DNA of 64,000 bases from Marinococcus luteus (GCF_900106595.1 NZ_FNNC01000001.1:620001-684000); one strand, 5' to 3'. Positions 7,779 to 17,469 are shown, counted from the stretch's first letter. Numbers and translations: made by a program. The notes: generated from the letters alone by a model not told the origin.

Positions 7779-8621
7779 TTATAACCTGTTTGGCTCTTTT
7801 TCGATCGGAAGGTCGGGATAGGAAATCCAGTCGCTCCAGCTCCCGTTATAAAGACGTACCTGCTCGAGACCGGCCTCTCTCATGCCGAGCACATTGACGC
7901 AGGCCGTGATACCGGAACCGCAGTAGGAAATAACTTCATCAAATCCCTCAAGCTCCTGAAAGTGATCACGCAATTCACTCTGCGACTTCCATGTGCCGTC
8001 TTCCCGGAGCACATCCTTCCAGAAATAATGATAAGCACCGGGAATGTGACCGGAAACGGCGTCCACTTCGTCGTTTTCCCCGGCGTAGCGCTCATAGCTT
8101 CTCGCATCCACCAGCGCTGCATGTTCATTGCGCAGCTGCTGCTTTACTTCTTCAAGGTGGACCAGCTGATTCGGCTCGCGGTCGATTATCATCTGCTTCA
8201 TGAGCGGCGTCGGGATCTCCTCTGTTGTCGGAAACCCTTCCTCCACCCAGTGGGAATAGGAACGGTCGAGGACATATGTATTCGTATGACCCGCATACTG
8301 CATCAGCCACCAAAAACGGGCTGCCCCCATACCTCCCTGATCATCATAAGCTACCACGGTAGTCTGCATGTCTATCCCCCGTTCCGAGAGAACCTGAGCG
8401 AAAAAGTCCATATCCGGCAGCGGGTGACGTCCCCCGTGGGTTCCTGCCTGAGCGGATAAATGCTTTTCCACATCGATAAAGACAGCACCCGGAATATGAT
8501 GTTTGACATACGCTTCATGTCCCGCTGCTTCATCTTTCAGTTCAAACCGGCAGTCCACCACCCGGACATGTTCATCGCGGCGGTGTTCATCCAGCCATTC
8601 AGAAGAAATTAGAAAGCTCAA
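7779..8621 (-). CDS. Sulfurtransferase, tandem rhodanese (SseA-type)
   Basis: A 280-residue protein with two rhodanese domains: an inactive N-terminal domain (about 1-130) and a catalytic C-terminal domain (about 155-275) with active-site loop C234-G-S-G-I-T-A. The CGSGxTA loop is typical of 3-mercaptopyruvate sulfurtransferases, while thiosulfate sulfurtransferases usually have CRxGxR/T, so mercaptopyruvate is the more likely donor. It transfers sulfane sulfur to a thiophilic acceptor in the cytosol. It starts with TTG at 8621, justified by a strong AAGGGGAG site. It lies 15 bp after yppE on the same strand. Confidence 0.87.
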   Translation of the reverse strand: MSFLISSEWLDEHRRDEHVRVVDCRFELKDEAAGHEAYVKHHIPGAVFIDVEKHLSAQAGTHGGRHPLPDMDFFAQVLSERGIDMQTTVVAYDDQGGMGAARFWWLMQYAGHTNTYVLDRSYSHWVEEGFPTTEEIPTPLMKQMIIDREPNQLVHLEEVKQQLRNEHAALVDARSYERYAGENDEVDAVSGHIPGAYHYFWKDVLREDGTWKSQSELRDHFQELEGFDEVISYCGSGITACVNVLGMREAGLEQVRLYNGSWSDWISYPDLPIEKEPNRL

Positions 8622-8636
8622 CTTACTCTCCCCTTT

Positions 8637-8996
8637 CTAGGATTCCTGTGTTAACTGTGTTTGAATGCTATTTAAAATAAACTCTACGGCCTGCAGCGTT
8701 TCCTTGAACTGTTTTTCTTTCGTTGTCCGCTGGTAAGCCTGGAGAGAGGCATTCATGATGTTATCATATGTGTCTTCCATCTGGGATTCGTGCAGGTACG
8801 GATAGCTTGTCGTCTGCACCCAGGCAGAAGCTTCCTCTTTCCATACATCTGCTTCCCCTTTTACCTTGTCGACAAACGGTTTCACTTCCTCATAAAAATC
8901 GGGGCGGTCATCCCGTTCCTGTACTTCGTAAAAAATCTGCTCTGCTTCATCCATGCGCCGTTTCATCTGGTCACAGCTTTCGAAAAGCCCGGGCAT
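8637..8996 (-). CDS. yppE: YppE-like protein (DUF1798)
   Basis: A 119-residue acidic helical protein (MPGLFESCDQMKRRMDEAEQ...) matching the DUF1798/YppE family of four-helix-bundle proteins of unknown function. In B. subtilis yppE also lies next to recU-ponA, which supports the identification. The ribosome site GAGGGGG precedes the ATG. No catalytic motif is visible. Confidence 0.78.
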   Translation of the reverse strand: MPGLFESCDQMKRRMDEAEQIFYEVQERDDRPDFYEEVKPFVDKVKGEADVWKEEASAWVQTTSYPYLHESQMEDTYDNIMNASLQAYQRTTKEKQFKETLQAVEFILNSIQTQLTQES

Positions 8997-9051
8997 CGAA
9001 AAACCCCCTCTGATACAAAGAACGCTTCCCTTTAAAGGAAAGCGAATATTT

Positions 9052-9318
9052 TTAGGATGTGCTTTCTTCCTGATCCTGCTGGTTGCTCACCCGCTGGGCT
9101 ACTGTTTCCGGCTGAATAGCCGACAAAAGCACATGATCGCTGTCCGACAGGATAATGCTTCTGGTTTTCCGTCCATTAGTCACGTCGATGAGCATTTTTC
9201 TTTCACGTGCCTCCTGGATTAAACGTTTCGTCGGGGCAGAATCAGAGCTCACAATTGAAATTACCCGTTCTGCCATCACCATATTGCCAAATCCGATATT
9301 AATCGGTGTATCGCTCAT
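9052..9318 (-). CDS. RemA-family DNA-binding protein (DUF370), probable paralogue
   Basis: An 88-residue protein with the RemA signature INIGFGN near the N-terminus, R18, [10 protein letters not shown]-x-[15 protein letters not shown] and [19 protein letters not shown]. RemA (YlzA) in B. subtilis forms ring-like oligomers that wrap DNA, activating biofilm matrix and osmoprotectant genes. The second Arg of the RemA GRRTR motif is Lys here. B. subtilis remA lies in the yloC-remA-gmk locus, not beside yppE/recU, so this is either a relocated copy or, more likely, a second paralogue. The ribosome site AAGGGG precedes the start. It has a polar, acidic C-terminal tail ([11 protein letters not shown]). 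Confidence 0.85.
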   Translation of the reverse strand: MSDTPINIGFGNMVMAERVISIVSSDSAPTKRLIQEARERKMLIDVTNGRKTRSIILSDSDHVLLSAIQPETVAQRVSNQQDQEESTS

Positions 9319-9464
9319 GCTATCCCCTTCCTTTCTCGTTCTTTTCTATCCTAACACGAATAACCGAGGCTTTGTCTATCATTCTAAGCACGGCATACGT
9401 AATATCCGGAGGAAATTATGGTAAAATAGCAGCAGGCAGTAAATTTTAGCAAAGGAAGATTCTC

Positions 9465-10067
9465 ATGGCTTACCGCTACCCAAATGGAAAAGTATACCGT
9501 CCGAAAAAAAATGTTTCCTCCCGCCAGGGCCCTCCTGCGGAAAAAAGCTTTGCCAACCGCGGCATGACGCTTGAGGAGGACATTAATGAATCCAACGAAT
9601 ATTACATCGCACACGACATCGGCATCATACATAAAAAACCGACGCCCGTACAGATTGTCGATGTTCATTACCCGAAACGAAGCGCCGCGCGCATTACCGA
9701 AGCTTACTTTAAGCAGGCTTCCACCACGGACTACAATGGTGTTTTTGCCGGACGCTACATCGATTTTGAAGCAAAAGAAACGCGCAACAAAACAGCTTTT
9801 CCCCTGCAGAATTTTCATGACCACCAGGCGGATCATATGCACAAAGTCCAAAAGCAGGACGGCATCGCATTTGTTCTTCTTCGTTTTGCCGTACATGGGG
9901 AGACGTATTTATATGACGCTTCCCATTTTCTTCACTGGTATTACGGCCAGACAAAGCGGAAATCCATTCCCTATCAGGAGATCCAGGCGCACGGCCATCC
10001 AGTTTCGCTCGGTCTTCATCCGAGACTTGACTACTTAAAGACTGTGAAGGATGTTTATTTTTATTGA
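9465..10067 (+). CDS. recU: Holliday junction resolvase RecU
   Basis: A 200-residue RecU, which cleaves Holliday junctions and modulates RecA during recombination repair and chromosome segregation. Seen: YPNGK near the N-terminus, the core [35 protein letters not shown] with the catalytic D-x-E-x-K triad, and the C-terminal R-x-DYL segment. The length agrees with B. subtilis RecU (206). ATG at 9465 follows AAAGGAAG. It is upstream of ponA on the same strand, an arrangement conserved across Bacilli. The ORF reading the opposite strand here is a shadow. Confidence 0.95.
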   Translation: MAYRYPNGKVYRPKKNVSSRQGPPAEKSFANRGMTLEEDINESNEYYIAHDIGIIHKKPTPVQIVDVHYPKRSAARITEAYFKQASTTDYNGVFAGRYIDFEAKETRNKTAFPLQNFHDHQADHMHKVQKQDGIAFVLLRFAVHGETYLYDASHFLHWYYGQTKRKSIPYQEIQAHGHPVSLGLHPRLDYLKTVKDVYFY

Positions 10068-10154
10068 ACACACGTGTAACAAAACAAAAAATTGGTCGTC
10101 TAATGCCTGGGTACACAGAACTAAATGTTATGTACAACGAAAGGACGAACGTCA

Positions 10155-12695
10155 ATGAGCGACAATTACCGGTCCCGCCAGGAAAAGCGGACGGCCGACC
10201 AGAAAAATCCTAAAAAGAAACAGAAGAAAAACCGCAAACGACCGCTCTGGCAGACATTCATCATCTGGGCGCTTTCACTCATGCTTGTCTTCATGACTGC
10301 CGGCGTCATCATTGTCGCTTATATGATCAATCAGGCCCCGGAGTTAGATGCGGAGGCGATCGTATTATCAGAAGCGGCTACTGTATATGACCAGAACGAT
10401 GAAGAGATTGCCCAGCTGCAAAACAGCAGCAACCGTGAACTTGCCGACATAGAAGAAATGCCCGACTATGCAAAGGAAGCATTCATCGCTGTCGAAGATG
10501 AGCGTTTTTACAGCCATTTCGGCATCGACGTCCAGCGGATTTTCGGTGCATTATGGGCAAACGTGACTGACGGCTTCGGCTCCCAGGGGGCAAGCACGAT
10601 CACCCAGCAGGTCGTGAAAAACGCGTTTCTTTCACCCGATAAAAACATATCACGTAAAGTCCAGGAACAGTATTTAGCCATCAAGCTTGAACAGCAGTAC
10701 AGTAAGGATGAAATTCTCGAAATGTACGTTAATCTGATCTATTTCAATCAGGGAGCCTACGGCATCACCCAGGCCGGGCAGACCTATTTTGGAAAAGAGG
10801 ATCCAGGTGAGCTCACTATCGCAGACGCCGCTCTACTCGCAGCCATCCCGCGCCGGCCTTCATACTACGATCCGGTTCAAAACCCGGAAAACGCCGAGGA
10901 TCGAAGAAATCAGATTATTTCCATGATGAATGAACAGGAATACATTACAGACGAAGAAGCCGAAGAGGCATCAAGCACTCCGGTGGACGAGCAGCTTAAC
11001 TACCAGCCGCCGGAAAACGGAGTTGCCTATGATTCGTTTATGTCCTACGTGCAAAATGAGCTCGAAGAATTTGACGGCATTGAGGCGTCAGACATATACA
11101 CAGCCGGGCTGAAAGTATACACGACGCTTGATACCGAAGCCCAGGAGCAGGCTGAAGAGCTCATTCAAAACCAGGAGGCGCTCGACAGTTTTCCAGACAA
11201 TGAAGAGTTTCAAATCGGGTTTACGCTTCTTGACACCCAGACCGGAGCGGTGAAAGCCATTGTTGGAAACCGGCAGAATCCTGATACGGCAATGAGCTAT
11301 AATTTCGCCACCGACCCTAATCAGCCGGGATCAACCATTAAGCCCGTCCTGGATTACGGGCCCGCCATTGAAAACATGCAGTGGTCCACGTACCATCAGA
11401 TCGAAGATGAAGAATATCAGTACCCGGATACAGACACCGACGTGCGAAACTATACCCGGGACTATCGGGGCAGCGTGAGCATGCGTGAAGCGCTGACGGA
11501 TTCCCTGAACGTCCCGGCAGTAAAGACGCTTGAGGAAGTCGGCCTTGATAACGCCAGGTCGTTTGCAAACGGACTCGGCCTCGGCCTTGAAGACGTCTAC
11601 TATGGGTCAGCTCTCGGCGGCCTTGAGGAGGGGGTTTCCTCTGAACAGATGGCCGGAGCCTACGCTGCTTTCGGAAACGAAGGAGTTTATAACGACCCTC
11701 ACTCCATCCGGCGGATCGAGTTTCCGGATGGACGAACGATTGACTTTGAACCAGAGCAGGAGCAGGCAATGGAGGACTATACTGCCTATATGATCACCGA
11801 TATGCTTAAAGACGTCGTTTCTGATGGCACTGGCACCGGTGCCCAGATTGACGGGCTTCCGCTCGCAGGCAAAACCGGAACCACCAATTTCACCGCGGAC
11901 GAAATGAGCACGCTGAATATCCCCGACGGTGGTGTCCCGGATGTGTGGTTCAACGGCTACACTACAAACTATACGGCTTCTGTCTGGGCCGGTTTTGAAA
12001 CCCGGTCGGAAAATAATTATCTTGTAGACGGACAGACTGATGCTGCCAAAGATGTTTTCCGCGAAATCATGCAGCAGGTCAGCAGCGGAATCGACACTTC
12101 AGACTTTGAACAGCCGGACTCTGTAGTATCAGTACGGCTCAATGAAGAGACCGGGGAGCGTGCTACGTCAAACACCCCCGACGCTGACACAATTACAGAG
12201 CTGTTTGTAGAAGGCGAAGTGGACGCCCAGGTCACTGAACCATCCTCTGATAACGGATCGGATGACAGCGGGGAATCAGACAGCGGAGAACCTGCTGGCG
12301 ACAGCGGCTCTGAGGAAACAAACGACAATCAGAATGAGTCGGAACCGGCAGAGGAACCAGCGGAAGAAACTGGGGAAAATGAAGAAAATACAGAAGAAAC
12401 ACCGGAAGAAAGCACAGAACAAAACACGGAAGAAAATGATGGAACCGAAGAAGCTCCGGCGGATGAAGATTCCGGCTCCTCCGAAGAAGGCCGTGAAGAA
12501 GAAACAGATACCAGCGGAGAGGAGCCTGCAGAATCCGAGTCAGACACCGGCGGAGAAAGCGACACCGGCGAAAATACCGAAGACGAAAGCTCCGGTGATA
12601 CAGAAACGGAAACGGATCCCCCAAGTGAAGAAGAGCCTGCGGATACGGAAGACAGCACCTCTGCACCGGAACAGGAATCCGAAACAGACGAATAA
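10155..12695 (+). CDS. ponA: Penicillin-binding protein 1A/1B (class A PBP) with long acidic tail
   Basis: 846-residue bifunctional peptidoglycan synthase. A basic cytoplasmic N-terminus (about 1-36) precedes one membrane helix (about 37-58). The GT51 glycosyltransferase domain follows, with EDERFYSHFGID and TITQQVVKNAFL. The transpeptidase has S393-TIK, S450-LN and K573-TGT. After about residue 694 comes a 152-residue Glu/Asp/Ser/Thr tail with no lysine and a single arginine, on the outer face of the membrane. An in-frame ATG exists 10 codons upstream, but the one at 10155 has the ribosome site AAAGGA at normal distance. It is downstream of recU and ends at an intrinsic terminator. Confidence 0.94.
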   Translation: MSDNYRSRQEKRTADQKNPKKKQKKNRKRPLWQTFIIWALSLMLVFMTAGVIIVAYMINQAPELDAEAIVLSEAATVYDQNDEEIAQLQNSSNRELADIEEMPDYAKEAFIAVEDERFYSHFGIDVQRIFGALWANVTDGFGSQGASTITQQVVKNAFLSPDKNISRKVQEQYLAIKLEQQYSKDEILEMYVNLIYFNQGAYGITQAGQTYFGKEDPGELTIADAALLAAIPRRPSYYDPVQNPENAEDRRNQIISMMNEQEYITDEEAEEASSTPVDEQLNYQPPENGVAYDSFMSYVQNELEEFDGIEASDIYTAGLKVYTTLDTEAQEQAEELIQNQEALDSFPDNEEFQIGFTLLDTQTGAVKAIVGNRQNPDTAMSYNFATDPNQPGSTIKPVLDYGPAIENMQWSTYHQIEDEEYQYPDTDTDVRNYTRDYRGSVSMREALTDSLNVPAVKTLEEVGLDNARSFANGLGLGLEDVYYGSALGGLEEGVSSEQMAGAYAAFGNEGVYNDPHSIRRIEFPDGRTIDFEPEQEQAMEDYTAYMITDMLKDVVSDGTGTGAQIDGLPLAGKTGTTNFTADEMSTLNIPDGGVPDVWFNGYTTNYTASVWAGFETRSENNYLVDGQTDAAKDVFREIMQQVSSGIDTSDFEQPDSVVSVRLNEETGERATSNTPDADTITELFVEGEVDAQVTEPSSDNGSDDSGESDSGEPAGDSGSEETNDNQNESEPAEEPAEETGENEENTEETPEESTEQNTEENDGTEEAPADEDSGSSEEGREEETDTSGEEPAESESDTGGESDTGENTEDESSGDTETETDPPSEEEPADTEDSTSAPEQESETDE

Positions 12696-12696
12696 T

Positions 12697-12730
12697 AAAA
12701 ACCGCACTGCCGAAAAGGCGTGCGGTTTTT
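12697..12730. terminator. Terminator between ponA and dynA
   Basis: Inverted repeat AAAAACCGCA / TGCGGTTTTT with an inner GCC/GGC pairing; it serves both convergent genes. Confidence 0.9.
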
Positions 12731-12731
12731 A

Positions 12732-15700
12732 TTATACCTGAACGTGGTCTTCTTTTCCCGTTAATGGAGCAAGTTTCTCCCATTCTGTCTGTAATACGGA
12801 GTAATAGCTCTGGTCATACCACGTAGAAAGTCGTTCGAATTCTTTATCGAGCGCCTGCTTGTGTTCAGCATAAATATAATCAGACGCCGCTATAACACCG
12901 TCCTCTATTTTTGCTTCAAGCTCCTGCGCCACTTCTTTCGTTACTTCCGCAGCAGCGCTTTGGATATTTTCCCCGTACGCCTCTTTCAGGGTTTTTATTT
13001 CCTGATGAACAAAGAAGTCCTTTGCCGAGCGGAAGTACGTTTCAAATGCTTTCGCATCCACCTCTAAGTCAAGCGTTTTTTCTGGTTTTGGAATAAAGGA
13101 GCGGCCGGCATCAGGAACCTGAAACATCGGGAAGTCCGCCTGTACCTCCCTGTACTGTTCTTCGGCCTCCTGCTTCAGCTGCCGTTTCATTAATTCCTCC
13201 AGACGGATGAACGCCGTTTCTCTCTCCTGCCCTGCCTGCACCAGTATCTCTTCCTTAATTTCCATCAGTCGCCCCGTCAGCTGCCTGCGCTGTTCTTTTC
13301 GTGAGGAGCCGTCTATAGTGACTGGATTCACCACTTTATTAAAGTAGTCCTGATAGAATAAATACAGACGCTTGCGCACATGAATCAGCCGTTCTTCGGT
13401 GTCTGAAACAAGTTCTTTCCGCAAGCGTTCCATATGAAAACGTTCCGGCACTTCTTCATACTGCCCGAGCTTTTGTTTAAGCCGCTCTGCTTCTGCAGCA
13501 ACGCTTTTCGCATCATGCTTTTGCACCTGCAGCGCCCGCCCGAGCTGTTCTTTTAAATTTAGCGCCTGTTCGACAACATATTGCTGCTGCACGACAAGAA
13601 GCTCCTGCCAGATCTGTCCGGATAAATAGCTTTCAAAGGCTGAAAACATGTCGTCTTCCCCGCCCTGCTGCTTTTCCTGCAGGCCGCGCTGGCTTGAAAC
13701 AGGAAGCAGAAACGGCTCCTCAAACCCATTCTGCCGCAGCTGACCGCGCACATGGTTAACAACCTGACGGCGCTCGTTATCATCTCTTGCCAGATCTGCG
13801 GCATTGATCAGAAAGTACAGCTTATTTTGTTCAAATTCTTCATTTGCCCGGGAAAGCTGCTGGATGAAACGTTCATCGGCATCCGAGAACGCATGATTAA
13901 AGTACGTGACATAAAAAATGGCGTCCGACTGGCGCAGGTGATCAAATGCGACATTCGTGTGGCGTCCGTGGATCGAATTCACGCCCGGCGTATCGGTTAA
14001 CACCAGTCCCCGGCTCGTCCAGTAGCTCTCGTAATATAGCGTCACCTGTTTGACAAGGCACGCCTTCTGCTCATCCGCCACCCAGGAGCCCCAGTCCTCC
14101 ATGCCAATCGTGCGGGTCTCCCCGAGCGAGGAATGGTGTTTTTTGACGCTTTCCTGCAGGGTGAACATATACTGGCTGTATGTTTCCATCCGTGCGTCCC
14201 GGGTGTGGTTCGGCTTTCTCCATTTTTGAATGGAGGCAAGCGTGTACACTTCTCCGAGCTCTTTCGATACGGCCTGAATTTCCTCGTCCAGAAAAGCTTC
14301 ATCCTTCAGCTGCAGAATAACCGTACCGTGTGTGCAGTCCTTCTGCGGAGCACGCACAATATTCACGGCTGCTGTGGTCGGATGCGGCGACACAGGAAGT
14401 GCCGGAGCACCGAGAAGCGCGTTGATAAAGCTCGACTTTCCGGCACTGAAAGCGCCAAAGACCGAAACGTGAAGTTCCTGGTTCTGCAGATTCTCGCATA
14501 AACGCTGCAGATGCTTTTTTTCCTCTTCGATTAACGAAGATTCGGAAGATTCGGCAGCGAAGGCTTCCACCATCTGGATTTCTTCCCTGTACGAAGGAAG
14601 CTCCTTTTGCCCGGGAGAGGCACTCTCCTGCTCTTCTACCGCTTCGTCCTCCCGGGAAATGGAAATCTCCGGAACATCGGACGGTGCCTCTTCACTCATC
14701 ATGTGCCGGATTTCCTGTTCCCATTCCCGCCGGGCGGACACGCTTTCCATCTGGCGCTCCACCTGGGCGATTTCCTGCTCCAGGCGTTCCTTTTCCTCTT
14801 TCCAGCCATTCTGAAGTTCATTTAATTTCGTCTGCTCTGCTTCTGTCAAAGCCGGGCCTGCGGCTGACGTAAGCACACGCTCTTTTTCTTCAAGCAGCGG
14901 CTCCGCCTGGTCCTTGAACCGACGGGTAATCACGCCGGCCAGCTGGTCGGTCACTTGAAACACATACTGCCTGCCGGTTTCCCCTTCCGGAATAAAGGCC
15001 TCCAGATCCGCGCGTTCAAGCTGGACGTCAATGTTTTGCACCTGGTCAACATAATCAGCGCTGTGGGAAGAAGCGTCCTGCTTTTCCGGCTGCAGCAGTT
15101 CACGCACGTGGAACGTCAAAGACGCTTTAATATTTTCATTTATATCTGCAAGCAGCGCGTCCGCCCGTTCCCTCCGGGCTTCTTCCGTTTTTCGTTTTTT
15201 ATTAAACAGAGATCCTGCTTTGAAGCCTGGCTGCCAGCTTTCAAGCCAGTCCCTGGCTTTATCCACGGTGGAGGCTGGAAACAAATGAGCCTGGTCGAGC
15301 GTACGCTTCCATTCCCTGAACCAGCTGTTCCACCTTTCCTGACTGTCCGGCTGGGCGTTTTCGTCAATCAGCTGTGCAGGTACGCCGGCATGATCCGCCC
15401 GCTCCTGCCAGTCTTCGAGGGCTGTCTGCTGCTCCTCCCGCAGCCTGTCACGGATTCGTGACAGCACGGTCTGGCGCATCCGTTCCTCGCTTCTTTCAAG
15501 CAGTTCGCTGCCGTGGTACAAAAGGCTGCGCACATGCGAGGAGAATGTCTTCAGCTCGTTGTCCGGGTGCTGCTCGTCGCGCATGGAAATATAATACGTG
15601 GCAAGCACGTGTACCTGGTTTCGTTCAAGCGTGGCAGCAATCTGATTGCGGTAGGACCGCAGCGTGATTTCTTCTTCCCGGTGTTTGTCCATCTGATTAA

Positions 15701-16274
15701 CGACAAAAATAATCGGTTTGCCTTCCGCTGTCAGCTGCTGTAAAAACCGGATATTTGTTTCCGACTGGGCATGGTTGTAATCCGTTACGTAAATAACAGC
15801 ATCGGTCGACAGCAGTCTCTCCATCGTCACTGCCTGGTGCAGCGGATCCGTCGAGTCCACCCCCGGCGTGTCCACCATCCGGCTGTAAGACCCTAAAAAC
15901 GGAAGCGGGGCCTGCATACGGAGCGAGCGGATGTCCGCCCCGTCCCTGCCCCACTTTTGCACCTGCCCCCACGGAATATCAGCTTCCCAGGTTTTAGTTT
16001 GGCCTTCGCTCGTTTCAACTTCGAGCCCAAGCTCCCCGTTTTCAATCGATATAATATTGGCGCTTGTCGGAATCGGACTCGCGGGCAGAAGATCGTTTTG
16101 AAGCAGGCCATTTAATACGGTCGACTTGCCGGCCGAAAAATGCCCGCAAAACGCAACTTCAAAATAAGGGTGTTCAATTTTTTCCTGCACGTCTTCAAGC
16201 ATCGCGGTTTCTGCCGGATCCAAATGCATGTCTGTCTGCAGCCATTGTTGTTCCCAACCGCTCGTATATGCCAT
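12732..16274 (-). CDS. dynA: Bacterial dynamin, fused two-domain DynA
   Basis: 1180-residue protein made of two dynamin-like modules in tandem, like B. subtilis DynA/YpbR (1193). The first P-loop is GHFSAGKST at 44-52, with a D-T-P-G switch motif at VDTPGVDST; the second is GAFSAGKSS near 608-616, with LTDTPGVNS. Long coiled-coil helices surround them. DynA tethers and fuses membranes and helps membranes survive damage by phage, antibiotics or pores; it acts at the inner face of the plasma membrane. The ribosome site AAAGGAG precedes the ATG at 16274. It follows ypoC by 14 bp, so it probably belongs to the dnaD-nth-ypoC operon. In B. subtilis it lies elsewhere. Confidence 0.93.
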   Translation of the reverse strand: MAYTSGWEQQWLQTDMHLDPAETAMLEDVQEKIEHPYFEVAFCGHFSAGKSTVLNGLLQNDLLPASPIPTSANIISIENGELGLEVETSEGQTKTWEADIPWGQVQKWGRDGADIRSLRMQAPLPFLGSYSRMVDTPGVDSTDPLHQAVTMERLLSTDAVIYVTDYNHAQSETNIRFLQQLTAEGKPIIFVVNQMDKHREEEITLRSYRNQIAATLERNQVHVLATYYISMRDEQHPDNELKTFSSHVRSLLYHGSELLERSEERMRQTVLSRIRDRLREEQQTALEDWQERADHAGVPAQLIDENAQPDSQERWNSWFREWKRTLDQAHLFPASTVDKARDWLESWQPGFKAGSLFNKKRKTEEARRERADALLADINENIKASLTFHVRELLQPEKQDASSHSADYVDQVQNIDVQLERADLEAFIPEGETGRQYVFQVTDQLAGVITRRFKDQAEPLLEEKERVLTSAAGPALTEAEQTKLNELQNGWKEEKERLEQEIAQVERQMESVSARREWEQEIRHMMSEEAPSDVPEISISREDEAVEEQESASPGQKELPSYREEIQMVEAFAAESSESSLIEEEKKHLQRLCENLQNQELHVSVFGAFSAGKSSFINALLGAPALPVSPHPTTAAVNIVRAPQKDCTHGTVILQLKDEAFLDEEIQAVSKELGEVYTLASIQKWRKPNHTRDARMETYSQYMFTLQESVKKHHSSLGETRTIGMEDWGSWVADEQKACLVKQVTLYYESYWTSRGLVLTDTPGVNSIHGRHTNVAFDHLRQSDAIFYVTYFNHAFSDADERFIQQLSRANEEFEQNKLYFLINAADLARDDNERRQVVNHVRGQLRQNGFEEPFLLPVSSQRGLQEKQQGGEDDMFSAFESYLSGQIWQELLVVQQQYVVEQALNLKEQLGRALQVQKHDAKSVAAEAERLKQKLGQYEEVPERFHMERLRKELVSDTEERLIHVRKRLYLFYQDYFNKVVNPVTIDGSSRKEQRRQLTGRLMEIKEEILVQAGQERETAFIRLEELMKRQLKQEAEEQYREVQADFPMFQVPDAGRSFIPKPEKTLDLEVDAKAFETYFRSAKDFFVHQEIKTLKEAYGENIQSAAAEVTKEVAQELEAKIEDGVIAASDYIYAEHKQALDKEFERLSTWYDQSYYSVLQTEWEKLAPLTGKEDHVQV

Positions 16275-16288
16275 ATTTTACTCCTTTA

Positions 16289-16813
16289 TCATTCGTGATT
16301 TCGGGATCGTTTTGCCAGCGCTTCTTTTTTCTTCACTTCTGTATAAAGCTCCTTCAGCTGAAGGTAGGAATGAAAATAATTCGGATACTCAAGCAGAAAG
16401 CCGAGTCTTTCCTCTACGTTGATCGGCTTATGCGCGAGCTGCCTGCTTTCTGCGATCAGTTCCTCCGGCTTTGCCGAAGGCACCGGCCGTTCGTTCATCC
16501 AAAACAGCGTGCACAGCCAGTGGGCGAGCCCGAGTCTCATGTATGGAGCTGCCTTTTCCTTGTCTCTTTCGTCCCAGCATTCATCCAAAAAAGGCAGATG
16601 CTCTTCCCACCACTGCATAAATGCTTTAATGTGCTGATTAATGTTTTCCTGCCACGGAGGTGTACCGGCGATGCCGTTATCATAGGCGATCTCATACCAG
16701 AACGGGTGGCTCAGAGCCGCCGTCTGCCGGTCTGTTTTTTCATCTACTTCGATCTGCGTTACCGTATAAAAAATTTCGTGCTGAAATGAGGATGGAATTT
16801 GTATGTTTACCAT
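16289..16813 (-). CDS. ypoC: YpoC-like protein
   Basis: A 174-residue protein rich in Trp/Tyr/Phe (HPFWYEIAYDNGIAGTPPW, FMQWWEEHLPFLDECW, YPNYFHSYLQLKELY). It matches the YpoC family, found directly after nth in the Bacillus dnaD-nth-ypoC operon; function unknown. The ATG at 16813 overlaps the 3' end of nth by 7 bp, with an AAGAAGGTG ribosome site inside nth, implying coupled translation. No known domain is visible. Confidence 0.8.
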   Translation of the reverse strand: MVNIQIPSSFQHEIFYTVTQIEVDEKTDRQTAALSHPFWYEIAYDNGIAGTPPWQENINQHIKAFMQWWEEHLPFLDECWDERDKEKAAPYMRLGLAHWLCTLFWMNERPVPSAKPEELIAESRQLAHKPINVEERLGFLLEYPNYFHSYLQLKELYTEVKKKEALAKRSRNHE

Positions 16814-17469
16814 GCTGCACCTTCTTTCCGCATCCGTTTTTGTCCTTCCCTGCAGTAGTCAAGCACTGGACAGGACGGACACTGGGGGGCCTGGGACTTG
16901 CAGTGATAGCGGCCGAAAAAAATAAGCTGGTGATGCATCTGGGACCATTTTTCTTTTGGCAGCCGCTTCATCAGCGTCTGCTCCACCTGAGTGACATTGT
17001 CTTTCCATCTGCATATGCCTAAACGCTTGGACACCCGCTCCACATGTGTATCCACCGCAATGGCCGGCACCCCGAATGCTACTGACGCTACAACATTCGC
17101 CGTTTTTCTGCCGACGCCGGCAAGCTTGACCAGCTCTTCCTGCGTTTCCGGCACGCGCCCGTCATGGCGTTCGAGCAGAGACGCCGAAAGCTTTTTTAAA
17201 TTTTTCGCTTTATTGCGGTAAAGTCCAATCGAACGAATAGCCTGTTCAATATCCTCAAGCGGTGCCTCAGCAAAGTCTTCCGGTGAGCTGTACTGTTCAA
17301 ACAATCCAGGAGTTACTTTGTTCACCAGTGCATCAGTTGCCTGGGCGGAAAGTACGACTGCCACCAGCAGTTCAAAGGGGTTGCGGTGGTTCAGTTCACA
17401 TTCTGCTTCCGGAAACATATGCTCGATCCGTTCAATCACGACTTGTAAATCTTTATTCGTTAATGCCAT
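16807..17469 (-). CDS. nth: Endonuclease III
   Basis: 220-residue base-excision DNA glycosylase/AP lyase that removes oxidised pyrimidines. The helix-hairpin-helix is LAGVGRKTANVV, carrying the catalytic Lys (about 121), and the catalytic Asp is in AVDTHVERVSKRL (about 139). The C-terminal [4Fe-4S] cluster has the canonical spacing C190-x6-C197-x2-C200-x5-C206. The ribosome site GAGGAG precedes ATG 17469. It lies between dnaD and ypoC as in B. subtilis. Confidence 0.96.
   Translation of the reverse strand: MALTNKDLQVVIERIEHMFPEAECELNHRNPFELLVAVVLSAQATDALVNKVTPGLFEQYSSPEDFAEAPLEDIEQAIRSIGLYRNKAKNLKKLSASLLERHDGRVPETQEELVKLAGVGRKTANVVASVAFGVPAIAVDTHVERVSKRLGICRWKDNVTQVEQTLMKRLPKEKWSQMHHQLIFFGRYHCKSQAPQCPSCPVLDYCREGQKRMRKEGAAW

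Noticed and set aside
9384-9896. 170-codon ORF opposite recU
   Set aside because: Shadow of a firmly identified gene; no ribosome site.
12262-12741. 159-codon highly basic ORF in another frame of the ponA tail
   Set aside because: It arises from the GA-rich Glu/Ser codons of the acidic tail; no ribosome site and it runs through the terminator.
12017-12783. Long antisense ORFs opposite the ponA tail
   Set aside because: Low-complexity Ser/Val or Leu/Arg translations caused by the same repeat-like codons; no start signals.
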